Source of the DNA: an uncultured bacterium
GTDB lineage: Bacteria > Actinomycetota > Coriobacteriia > Coriobacteriales > Coriobacteriaceae
Reading direction: 5' to 3'
Assembly: GCA_905216175.1 (NCBI GenBank)
Contig: CAJMSV010000037.1
Coordinates: 1 to 16,424 of the forward strand
Length of the DNA: 16,424 bases
Part shown: in pieces, positions 5,397-12,268 of the stretch
How positions within the stretch are numbered: the first letter of the stretch is position 1
Layout of the letters: each line of letters starts with the position of its first letter
Program-made: the position numbers and the translations under genes
Notes under the pieces: model-generated
Seen by the model: only the letters and a program-made list of their open reading frames with translations
Told to the model about the DNA's origin: nothing
The model's database searches: none

Positions 5397-7847
5397 TTAT
5401 ATAAGCCTAAAGTGCTCGAGCGCCTTGACGACGCCATCTTTGTCGACCGAGTCGGTGATGTAGTCGGCGCGCTTTTTGAGATAGTCCGGCGCATTGCCCA
5501 TGGCGATACCGACATCGACGGCGTTCATCAGCGAGACGTCATTGCTGGCGTCGCCGATGCCGTATACGGTTCCGTGGTGGGGATCGAGGGCGTCGAGTAC
5601 AGACTGGATGCCCCCGCGCTTCGTGCATTCGCGGGGCGAGATTTCGGTTACCTCGAGTTCGAGCTCGTTAAAGCACAGCAGCGGCTCAAGTGCCTTATCT
5701 TGAGCGATGTGGTTGGCGAGCGATGTAGACATCAAGATCTTGTAGGCACTGTAATGTTGCAGCTGCGTGACTGCGTCGCCCAAGGTGCGCGCGTATCCGG
5801 GGGCATCGGGGGCATCGGCACTCATGCGCACGACGCCGTTGAGGCCCTCAAAGCGGATGACCTCGCCCGACTGCTCAAGATAGGTGGCAAGGCGCTGCAG
5901 CATGCCGGGCGTCATCGACAGATCGCGAATTGCGTGTCCGTTGATCTCGGCGTAACCGCCCGCAAGACAGACGATGCCGGTCCAGGGCAGCTCAAGAAGT
6001 TTGGGGTGGATGCAGCTGAGGGTGCGCCCTGTGCAGATAAAGGCCATGTTGCCGTTGGCGACAAACTCGCGGATTGCCTGCGAAACCGCCTCGTTGGGAT
6101 AGGGGGAGAGGTCCCGCTCGTCTTCGGGAAGGTCCTGGGCGAGCCTGGGGTCTTGCCAGGCGAGCGTTCCGTCGATATCGAAGAAGCAAATATCGCCGCG
6201 CTTATGGGCTGCGCTGGCGGCAGGGGAGGCCGAGGTGGTGGGCACAAATCCCGGCTCGAGGCCCATGATCTGGTCAAAATGCTCTTTAACGCGGGGAACG
6301 GAGATGCCGATGATCACCTGGGCGGTCTTGCCCGTAATGATGAGGCCCTTGGCGCCCACCGCGACAAACGACGCGTTATCTGCAACGATGGAAGGGTCTG
6401 CGACCTCGACGCGCAGGCGCGTGGCGCAGTTGGTTGCGCCCACGATATTGCCAACGCCACCTAAAAGCTGAATTACCCGCTCAGCGAGGACGTGATCTTG
6501 ATCGGATTGACTATTGACCTCGTCATTGGGAGATTGCTCTTTGGCAAAGCCGCTTTCCGTCAAACGATCGATTGCCGCGCGATTGGCGACATGATCCTCG
6601 CGGCCCGGCGTCTTAAGGTCATAGACCAAGATGAGTGCTCGAAAACTAACAAAAAAGATGAGGCTAAAGGCAAGGCCGATACCGAGCGCCAAAAGATAGG
6701 CACCGGCATGCGTGCGCATGAGCGGAATAAAGTTGAAGGCTGCCATCTCCATGAGGCCGCCCGAGAAGATGCCGACGATGCCAAAGAGATTCATGGTTGT
6801 GGCAAGGCAAGACGATAAGACGGCATAGAGAAAAAAGAGCCCGGGGTGGGTGAACATAAAGAGAAACTCGAGTGGCTCGGTAACGCCGCAAACCACCGAG
6901 GCGATGATGGCGGGAACAAGGATGACCCTGAGGCCGGCGCGGCGCTCTGGTTTTGCGGTGGAGTAGAACGCGGCTGCGATGGCAGGAAGGCCAAAGAGCT
7001 TGACCCAGCCGGTGGCGGTAAAACCGGCCCACGGCGCAAGTTCATTAAGGGGGCGCGTGCTATGGGAGAGGATGGGGAGCAAGCTGCTCCACGTGGCGTA
7101 GATGCCGTCGTTAATGACCAGGTTGTCGTAGTAGATCGGCATGTAAAGCAGGTGGTGCAGCCCCATGGGCTCGAGCGCTCGCTCCAAAAACACAAAGATG
7201 CCCACGCCAAAGGGGCCGACGCTCGTAAGTGCATGGCGCAGCGTTTCGGTCATTGCGTATACGGAGGGCACGATGGCGGCCGAGATAGCGGCAAGGGCAA
7301 ACACGGCAAAAAAGCTGATGAGGTAGACCAGCGAGGAGCCCGAGAAGGTGCCGAGCCAATCGGGAACCTTGGCATCGTAGAAGCGGTCATGGATGGCGAC
7401 GACGGTTGCCGATACCACCAGCGGGCCGATAATGCCGGTGTCGAGCGTCTTGATGCCGTCGATGACGGTGATACCGTTGGCGGGGGTCAAAGATGACGGG
7501 TACTTAAGCCCAAGGTTGTCTCCGCTCAGCTTAATGATCTCGCTCAAAAAGAAGCAATAGGCAAAATAGGCCACGAGTGCCTCGAGGCAGCAGCGTGCCG
7601 GTTGCTTTTGGGCAAGACCGATAGGCAGCGCTACGGCAAAAAGGAGCGGGAGGCGTTTAAAGACCGTCCATGAGCCGCGCTGGATGATGGCCCAAAAAAC
7701 GTACCAAGGGGTTCCGTATACGGCTAGATCGCCGACGATGTCTGCAGTCGTTGCGAGAGCGGAGACGCCGACCATGAGGCCCGATATAGAAAACAGCATG
7801 GCGGGAGCGAACATTGCCCCGCCAAAGCGTTGGATTTTTTGCAGCAT
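5397..7847 (-). CDS. Alpha-glucoside-type PTS EIICB fused to a HAD-family phosphatase
   Basis: An 816-residue, three-part protein. Residues ~1-425 form a multi-span EIIC channel of the glucose superfamily; the opening MLQKIQRFGGAMFAP, ALPIGLAQK, LEPMGLHHLLY, GVTEPLEFLF and TPGRED match alpha-glucoside EIICB proteins (MalB/AglA type). Residues ~455-530 are EIIB with the phospho-accepting Cys in NCATRLR (C474). After a short Ala/Ser/Pro linker, residues ~552-816 are a Cof-type HAD hydrolase: DIDGTL (nucleophile D557, D559), CTGRT, a Lys in YKILMS, and GDASND (D766, D770). No EIIA domain is present; the phosphatase sits where EIIA often lies. The family imports maltose-like sugars as 6-phosphates. 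The HAD part may dephosphorylate the product, which is inferred from the fusion alone. Start ATG has GGAAGG six bases upstream. Confidence 0.88.
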   Translation of the reverse strand: MLQKIQRFGGAMFAPAMLFSISGLMVGVSALATTADIVGDLAVYGTPWYVFWAIIQRGSWTVFKRLPLLFAVALPIGLAQKQPARCCLEALVAYFAYCFFLSEIIKLSGDNLGLKYPSSLTPANGITVIDGIKTLDTGIIGPLVVSATVVAIHDRFYDAKVPDWLGTFSGSSLVYLISFFAVFALAAISAAIVPSVYAMTETLRHALTSVGPFGVGIFVFLERALEPMGLHHLLYMPIYYDNLVINDGIYATWSSLLPILSHSTRPLNELAPWAGFTATGWVKLFGLPAIAAAFYSTAKPERRAGLRVILVPAIIASVVCGVTEPLEFLFMFTHPGLFFLYAVLSSCLATTMNLFGIVGIFSGGLMEMAAFNFIPLMRTHAGAYLLALGIGLAFSLIFFVSFRALILVYDLKTPGREDHVANRAAIDRLTESGFAKEQSPNDEVNSQSDQDHVLAERVIQLLGGVGNIVGATNCATRLRVEVADPSIVADNASFVAVGAKGLIITGKTAQVIIGISVPRVKEHFDQIMGLEPGFVPTTSASPAASAAHKRGDICFFDIDGTLAWQDPRLAQDLPEDERDLSPYPNEAVSQAIREFVANGNMAFICTGRTLSCIHPKLLELPWTGIVCLAGGYAEINGHAIRDLSMTPGMLQRLATYLEQSGEVIRFEGLNGVVRMSADAPDAPGYARTLGDAVTQLQHYSAYKILMSTSLANHIAQDKALEPLLCFNELELEVTEISPRECTKRGGIQSVLDALDPHHGTVYGIGDASNDVSLMNAVDVGIAMGNAPDYLKKRADYITDSVDKDGVVKALEHFRLI

Positions 7848-7889
7848 GTTCTGCCTTCCGAATATCGAGGCGCGTTGCGCGTGGGGAAA

Positions 7890-7913
7890 CGTTTAAACAA
7901 TGGATTCATTGTA
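7890..7913 (-). promoter_or_regulatory. PTS promoter -10 with overlapping candidate operator
   Basis: On the minus strand TACAAT (7908-7913) is a near-consensus -10; no good -35 was found. Just downstream lies GTTTAAAC (7891-7898; GTTTAAACAA on the plus strand), a perfect 8-base palindrome near the expected transcription start. A second inverted repeat, ACAATG-GATT-CATTGT (7897-7912), covers the -10 itself. Repressor binding here would block initiation or early elongation. Confidence 0.5.
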
Positions 7914-8012
7914 GAGGACCAGACGATTGTCGTGCTGGCAGTTTTGAGCGAAACCGATTTGGGCACGACAGAAACCGTCAACGGTTAAATCCTGTCGCTT
8001 TACCGATATTCG

Positions 8013-8041
8013 GTTTAAACAACTTTAAGAAATGCTATCGT
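8013..8041 (+). promoter_or_regulatory. Regulator gene promoter with operator at -35
   Basis: An extended -10, TGCTATCGT (8033-8041), has the palindrome GTTTAAAC (8013-8020) in the -35 position at 17-base spacing, followed by AA. The adjacent ACCGATATTCGGT (8002-8014) is also palindromic. The arrangement suggests that the regulator represses its own promoter. Confidence 0.5.
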
Positions 8042-8076
8042 GCCTAGCCGGAAATAAATAATGTAGAGGTGAAACA

Positions 8077-8796
8077 ATGCCAAAAGCGATATACGAAGGA
8101 ATCTACCGAGAAATACGCTCGCGCATCATTAATGGGACCTATGCGTTTCAGGAGATGCTGCCAACCGAAGCCGAGCTGACCGCGGAGTTCGGATGTACTC
8201 GCAATACCGTTCGTCGCGCCTTGGGTATGCTGGCCGACGGGATGTTTGTGCAGCCCATACACGGCAAGGGCGTGCGCGTTATTTGGCTTAAGGGCGAAAC
8301 CGACATGTTGGGCGCACTCGAGGAAGTTGAGTCGTTTGGCGAATTTGCAAAGCGCAACAATGCCGTTGCATCGACGGACGTTAAGTCTTTTGAGCATTTG
8401 ATTTGCACCGAGCAGCTCTCTCGTCGCCTGGGCTTTAAGGTGGGCGAGGAGTTGATTCGCGTGGTGCGTGTCCGAAGCCTTAACGGCAATGCGCGCCAAG
8501 TAGACCATGGTTACTTTTTGGAGTCGATCGCCAAGGGTCTGACGCCCGAGATCGCCGCAAAGTCAATTTACGACTATCTGGAGCACAAACGCGGCGTCAA
8601 GGTGATGGCGAGTCGCCGTACGGTGAGCGTCGAGCTTGCCAACGATGAGGACTGCAGCTATCTTGACCTCGGCAAATACAACTGTGTCGCCGTCATGGAG
8701 AGCCAGTCGTACACCTCGGACGGCGTCTTGTTCGAGGTCACGCATGCCCGCACGCATCCCGAGATCTTCCATTACCGCGTCAACTCCAAGCGATAG
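8077..8796 (+). CDS. GntR-family regulator with UTRA domain, TreR-like
   Basis: A 239-residue transcription factor. Residues ~1-70 form the GntR winged helix (IYEGIYREIRSRIINGTY, LPTEAELTAEFGCTRNTVRRAL, then a wing with HGKGVRV). Residues ~90-235 are a UTRA ligand-binding domain. The stretch from KSIYDYLE through NDEDCSYLDL to a C-terminal FEVTHARTHPEIFHY resembles TreR, the trehalose repressor that senses a sugar phosphate. It is transcribed divergently from the PTS gene and lies upstream of the ABC operon. Shared GTTYAAACAA sites at all three promoters suggest that it controls both uptake systems and itself; the ligand could be a phosphorylated alpha-glucoside. Both the regulon and the ligand are inferred. 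A GAGGTG site lies five bases before the ATG. Confidence 0.88.
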   Translation: MPKAIYEGIYREIRSRIINGTYAFQEMLPTEAELTAEFGCTRNTVRRALGMLADGMFVQPIHGKGVRVIWLKGETDMLGALEEVESFGEFAKRNNAVASTDVKSFEHLICTEQLSRRLGFKVGEELIRVVRVRSLNGNARQVDHGYFLESIAKGLTPEIAAKSIYDYLEHKRGVKVMASRRTVSVELANDEDCSYLDLGKYNCVAVMESQSYTSDGVLFEVTHARTHPEIFHYRVNSKR

Positions 8797-8834
8797 CCGG
8801 CTAGCTCGCAGCCTGACGAGACTCATGCCCTCAA

Positions 8835-8889
8835 AGCGAAAACGCCCGGTCAAACCGACGATGCATCGGCTTGACCGGGCGTTTTCGCT
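8835..8889 (+). terminator. Strong bidirectional terminator after the regulator gene
   Basis: A perfect 19-bp inverted repeat (8835-8853 with 8871-8889), with four further pairs inside (8855-8858 with 866-8869 region), gives a very stable hairpin. The GC core CGCCCGGTCAA/TTGACCGGGCG is followed by TTTT at 8882-8885 and preceded by AAAA, so it can act on either strand. It isolates the regulator transcript from the ABC operon. Confidence 0.9.
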
Positions 8890-8907
8890 GCATTTGATAA
8901 CAAATAA

Positions 8908-8931
8908 TTGTTTATACAAAACTTGTCAAGT
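8908..8931 (+). promoter_or_regulatory. Upstream candidate operator sites of the ABC operon
   Basis: TTGTTTATACAA (8908-8919) is an imperfect palindrome close to the TTGTATATACAA-type sequences bound by TreR proteins. Next to it is ACTTG-T-CAAGT (8921-8931). Both lie about 90-100 bases before the proposed transcription start and could act as auxiliary sites. Confidence 0.4.
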
Positions 8932-8980
8932 ATCAAGTTGAAATTACCGTTCACCGAAGTTTTTCTACCGCTCTAGTAAT

Positions 8981-9014
8981 ACTTGTTCAAACAAGTAGCC
9001 AAATAGCGTATCGT
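8981..9014 (+). promoter_or_regulatory. ABC operon promoter with operator at -35
   Basis: ACTTGTT-CA-AACAAGT (8981-8996) is a perfect 7-bp-arm inverted repeat. It covers the -35 region (TTCAAA, 8986-8991) of a promoter whose -10 is TATCGT (9009-9014), with 17-base spacing. The regulator promoter has the same -10 hexamer and a matching GTTTAAACAA at almost the same distance. Expected start of transcription is near 9021. Confidence 0.5.
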
Positions 9015-9028
9015 ACAAATCAGCAAAA

Positions 9029-9079
9029 GGGGCAAAGTCCCCGAGCCAATCTCCGAAGGCGGCGGCAAAGGGTGCCGCC
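9029..9079 (+). other. Leader hairpins before the binding-protein gene
   Basis: In the ~80-base leader, GGGG/CCCC (9029-9032 with 9039-9042) and GGCGGCA/TGCCGCC (9061-9067 with 9073-9079, loop AAGGG) can form. The second ends eight bases before the ribosome binding site and could influence translation or mRNA stability. Confidence 0.45.
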
Positions 9080-9102
9080 ACGGTGTGAAAGGGTGGATTG
9101 TA

Positions 9103-10419
9103 ATGAAGAACGAAATGAGCAGAAGGCAGTTCCTGGGCTTTGCTGGTTCCGCAGCTGCGGTTCTTGGTCTGGGCCTCGTGGGCTGCGGTGGCTCCGCCGG
9201 CTCCGGCTCCTCTGCTTCTGGTGACGCTGCCGAGGTCTACTTCCTCCAATTCAAGCCCGAGGTCGACAAGGAGTGGAAGGAGATCGCCAAGGCGTACAAG
9301 AAGGAGAAGGGCGTCGAGGTCAAGATCGTGACCGCCGCCTCCAACACCTACGAGGAGAAGCTCAAGTCCGAGATGTCCAAGAGCTCCGCTCCGACCCTGT
9401 TCCAGGTCAACGGCCCCACCGGTCTTAAGAACTGGAAGGATTACTGCGCCGACCTGTCCGATACCAAGCTCCGCGGTGAGCTCATCGACGACTCCCTGGC
9501 TCTGCAGTCCGACGGCAAGGATCTGGGTATCGACTGGGTCCAGGAGAGCTACGGCATCATCTACAACAAGCAGCTGCTCGAGAAGGCTGGCTACAAGGCC
9601 GAGGACATCAACTCCTTCGACAAGCTGAAGGCTTGTGCCGACGACATCCAGGCCCGCAAGGACGAGCTTGGCGTTGAGGGTGCCTTCACTTCTGCTGGCA
9701 TGGATGACTCCTCCAGCTGGCGCTACACCACCCACCTCGCTAACCTCCCGCTCTACTACGAGTTCGAGAAGGAGCACAACCAGGAGGACGACGAGATCAA
9801 GGGCGAGTATCTCGACAACTTCAAGCAGATCTTCGACCTGTACATCACCGACTCCACCTGCGATCCTTCGCAGCTTGCCTCCAAGACCGGTGACGACGCC
9901 ACCAACGAGTTCGCAACCGGCAAGGCCGTCTTCTATCAGAACGGCTCTTGGGCATACGCTGACCTCACCAAGGCCGGTATGACCGACGACCAGCTCGGCA
10001 TGCTGCCGATCTACATCGGCGTTGACGGCGAGGAGAACCAGGGCCTGTGCTCCGGCGGCGAGAACTACTGGTGCGTGAGCTCCCAGGCTTCCGAGGATGC
10101 TCAGAAGGCCACCGAGGACTTCATGTACTGGTGCGTCACCGCTGACACCCCGACCAGCATCATCGCCGACAAGATGGGCCTGACCGCTCCGTTCAAGAGC
10201 GCCAAGGAGACCACCAACGTCTTCTCGCAGCAGGCCGTTGCCATGGCTAAGGACGGCAAGAAGACCGTCGCTTGGGACTTCGTCTACATCCCCTCTGAGG
10301 AGTGGAAGAAGAACCTCAAGCAGGCTCTGATCGCCTATGCTGCCGACAACAGCAAGTGGGACGGCGTCAAGAACGCCTTCGTCGATGGCTGGAAGACCGA
10401 GAAGGCTGCTTCCGAGTAA
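9103..10419 (+). CDS. CUT1 sugar ABC transporter substrate-binding lipoprotein (Tat signal)
   Basis: A 438-residue extracellular solute-binding protein, family 1. The N-terminus has a twin-arginine motif, SRRQFLG (R7, R8), an Ala/Gly/Leu hydrophobic stretch and the lipobox LVGC (C28), so it should be exported folded through Tat and lipid-anchored. A Gly/Ser-rich tether follows. The mature part has typical family features: a first strand EVYFLQF, YGIIYNKQLLEKAG, FATGKAVFYQNGSWA and a C-terminal AFVDGW helix. The substrate is probably a maltodextrin or other oligosaccharide, judged from the neighbouring malQ and phosphorylase; the sequence alone does not prove it. ATG at 9103 is chosen because GAAAGGG lies nine bases upstream; a GTG at 9085 would overlap that site. 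Strong C-ending codon bias suggests high expression. First gene of a four-gene operon. Confidence 0.88.
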   Translation: MKNEMSRRQFLGFAGSAAAVLGLGLVGCGGSAGSGSSASGDAAEVYFLQFKPEVDKEWKEIAKAYKKEKGVEVKIVTAASNTYEEKLKSEMSKSSAPTLFQVNGPTGLKNWKDYCADLSDTKLRGELIDDSLALQSDGKDLGIDWVQESYGIIYNKQLLEKAGYKAEDINSFDKLKACADDIQARKDELGVEGAFTSAGMDDSSSWRYTTHLANLPLYYEFEKEHNQEDDEIKGEYLDNFKQIFDLYITDSTCDPSQLASKTGDDATNEFATGKAVFYQNGSWAYADLTKAGMTDDQLGMLPIYIGVDGEENQGLCSGGENYWCVSSQASEDAQKATEDFMYWCVTADTPTSIIADKMGLTAPFKSAKETTNVFSQQAVAMAKDGKKTVAWDFVYIPSEEWKKNLKQALIAYAADNSKWDGVKNAFVDGWKTEKAASE

Positions 10420-10450
10420 GTAGTTGCTGCCCAAGCTATCTGATTAGCGA

Positions 10451-10486
10451 CAGGGGGCGGGCAGACGTTGGTTTGCCCGCCCCCTG
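10451..10486 (+). other. GC-rich hairpin between binding-protein and permease genes
   Basis: A perfect 13-bp stem (10451-10463 with 10474-10486) with a 10-base loop. No T-tract follows, and the next ribosome binding site begins a few bases later. It probably protects the 3' end of the binding-protein message, giving more binding protein than permease, as known for malE-malF in enterobacteria. That role is inferred here. Confidence 0.75.
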
Positions 10487-10506
10487 CATATTGAAAGGAC
10501 CCTTCT

Positions 10507-11361
10507 ATGGGCAAAGCACTCAAGCGCTGGTGGCCGCTCTTTATGCTGCCCACGTGCCTGGCGTTTATGATCGGGTTCGTGATCCCCTTTATCCAGGGCT
10601 TCTATCTCTCGTTCTGCCAGTTTATTACCATCAACAATACGCACTTTGTCGGTATCGAGAACTACGTGCGCGCACTGTCCGATCCGCAGTTTGCCACGTC
10701 GTTCTTCTTTACCGTGGCGTTTGCCTTCCTGTCGACGGTGCTCATCAACGTGATCGCCCTCGCCATTGCGCAGGTGCTCACCCGCAAAGCGCTCAAGGGC
10801 ACCAATATCTTCCGTACGATCTTCTTTATGCCTAATCTGATCGGCGGCATCGTGCTGGGCTACATCTGGCAGATTCTGATCAACTGCCTACTCTCCAACG
10901 TGGGCGCCCAGCTCATTGCCCTTAACTCTGCTGCTGGCTTCTGGGGCCTTATCATCCTGACCCTGTGGCAGCAGGTCGGCTACATGATGATCATCTACAT
11001 CGCTGGTCTGCAGTCCATTCCGTCCGACTACATCGAGGCCGCCAAGGTCGACGGTGCCACGGCATGGCAGACGTTTTGGAAGGTTAAGATCCCTAACCTG
11101 ATGCCGACCATCACCATCTGCCTGTTCCTGTCCATCACCAACGGCTTTAAGCTGTTCGACCAGAACCTCGCCCTTACCGGCGGCGCCCCCGCGCACTCCA
11201 CCGAGATGCTCGCCCTGCACATCTACAACACGATCTATTCGCGTGCCGGTATCGCATGGCAGGGCATCGGTCAGGCCAAGGCGGTTATCTTCTGCATCCT
11301 GGTCGTAGCCATCTCCATGATTCAGCTTAAGGCCACGAGGTCCAAGGAGGTGCAGCAGTAA
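10507..11361 (+). CDS. Sugar ABC transporter permease, MalF/UgpA type
   Basis: A 284-residue inner-membrane permease with about six hydrophobic spans, beginning with a short cytoplasmic KALKRWW and a first span near residues 10-35. The cytoplasmic EAA loop that contacts the ATPase reads IEAAKVDGATAWQTFWKVKIP, near residue 180. The length matches the short CUT1 permeases (MsmF, UgpA) rather than the long enterobacterial MalF. It pairs with the next gene product to form the channel. GAAAGGA lies eight bases before the ATG. Its TAA stop overlaps the next start codon by one base, which indicates translational coupling. Confidence 0.92.
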   Translation: MGKALKRWWPLFMLPTCLAFMIGFVIPFIQGFYLSFCQFITINNTHFVGIENYVRALSDPQFATSFFFTVAFAFLSTVLINVIALAIAQVLTRKALKGTNIFRTIFFMPNLIGGIVLGYIWQILINCLLSNVGAQLIALNSAAGFWGLIILTLWQQVGYMMIIYIAGLQSIPSDYIEAAKVDGATAWQTFWKVKIPNLMPTITICLFLSITNGFKLFDQNLALTGGAPAHSTEMLALHIYNTIYSRAGIAWQGIGQAKAVIFCILVVAISMIQLKATRSKEVQQ

Positions 11362-12200
11362 TGAAACGCGATAAGGTTATCAACCGCGCGCTCTCGATTT
11401 TCTTTACGATTCTGTCGCTCGCGTGGATCTACCCCGTGTTCATGATTGCGCTCAATTCCTTTAAGAAAGCGACCGCAATCAGCACCACCACGGCGTTCGA
11501 TCTGCTCACGCCCGAGACGTTCAACGGCCTCGCAAACTACATGCACGCCCTTAACGAGCAGGGCTTTGCCTCGGCATTTATGTACTCGCTCATCATCACG
11601 GTCACGTCGGTCGTGCTGATCTTGGTGTGCTGCTCCATGTGTGCTTGGTACGTAGTGCGCGTCAACAGCAAGATCTCGAACTTCTTCTATTACCTGTTCG
11701 TCTTCTCGATGGTCGTGCCCTTCCAGATGCTCATGTTCACGCTGTCCAATTTGGCGGACCGCATCGGCTTCAACACGCCGTTCAACATCTGCTTTATCTA
11801 CCTCGGCTTTGGCGCGGGCCTGGCGGTCTTTATGTTCGCCGGCTTTGTAAAGAACATTCCGCTCGAGATTGAGGAGGCGGCCATGATCGACGGCTGCAAC
11901 CCGGTCCAGGTGTTCTTTAAGATCGTCCTTCCCATCATGAAGCCCACCTATCTTTCGGTCGGCATCCTCGAGACCATGTGGGTCTGGAACGACTATCTGC
12001 TGCCCTACCTTACGCTCGACTCCACCAAGTACAAGACCATTCCTATCTTGATCCAGTACTTCCGCGGCGGCTACGGCCACGTCGAGCTCGGCCCCATGAT
12101 GGCCTGCATCATGATGGTCGTTATCCCCATCGTCATCATGTACATCCTCTGCCAGAAGTACATCATCGACGGCGTGGTGGCAGGTGCCGTCAAGGGCTGA
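11361..12200 (+). CDS. Sugar ABC transporter permease, MalG/UgpE type
   Basis: A 279-residue permease with about six membrane spans. The start shares a base with the stop of the preceding permease (TAATG). The EAA loop is EEAAMIDGCNPVQVFFKIVLP, near residue 175. The following ETMWVWNDYLLPYLTL and the C-terminal QKYIIDGVVAGAVKG are characteristic of MalG-type CUT1 permeases, where the C-terminus reaches into the ATPase dimer. It forms a heterodimer with the upstream permease. No separate ribosome binding site of good quality is needed because of the overlap, although an AGGAGG-like stretch (11345-11350) lies about ten bases upstream. Confidence 0.93.
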   Translation: MKRDKVINRALSIFFTILSLAWIYPVFMIALNSFKKATAISTTTAFDLLTPETFNGLANYMHALNEQGFASAFMYSLIITVTSVVLILVCCSMCAWYVVRVNSKISNFFYYLFVFSMVVPFQMLMFTLSNLADRIGFNTPFNICFIYLGFGAGLAVFMFAGFVKNIPLEIEEAAMIDGCNPVQVFFKIVLPIMKPTYLSVGILETMWVWNDYLLPYLTLDSTKYKTIPILIQYFRGGYGHVELGPMMACIMMVVIPIVIMYILCQKYIIDGVVAGAVKG

Positions 12201-12225
12201 TGCCGTAACTGTTTTGCAAGTTTTG

Positions 12226-12250
12226 GCGGCGCCCCTCAGCGCGGCGCCGC
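12226..12250 (+). other. GC-rich hairpin between permease and ATPase genes
   Basis: A perfect 8-bp stem GCGGCGCC/GGCGCCGC (12226-12233 with 12243-12250), loop of nine bases, without a T-tract. It lies just before the GAAAGG site of the ATPase gene, in the same position as the hairpin after the binding-protein gene. Confidence 0.65.
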
Positions 12251-12268
12251 GTATCGAAAGGTAAAGAC

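Noticed and set aside
5295..6464. Open frame of 389 codons opposite the PTS-HAD gene
   Set aside because: It overlaps the EIIB and HAD domains, whose motifs are intact on the minus strand; the antisense translation shows no family resemblance.
8965..10434. Long open frame of 489 codons on the minus strand, opposite the binding-protein gene
   Set aside because: It is a shadow of a GC-biased, strongly codon-optimised gene. The translation is low-complexity Leu/Val/Gly, has no recognisable domain or ribosome binding site, and runs through the promoter region.
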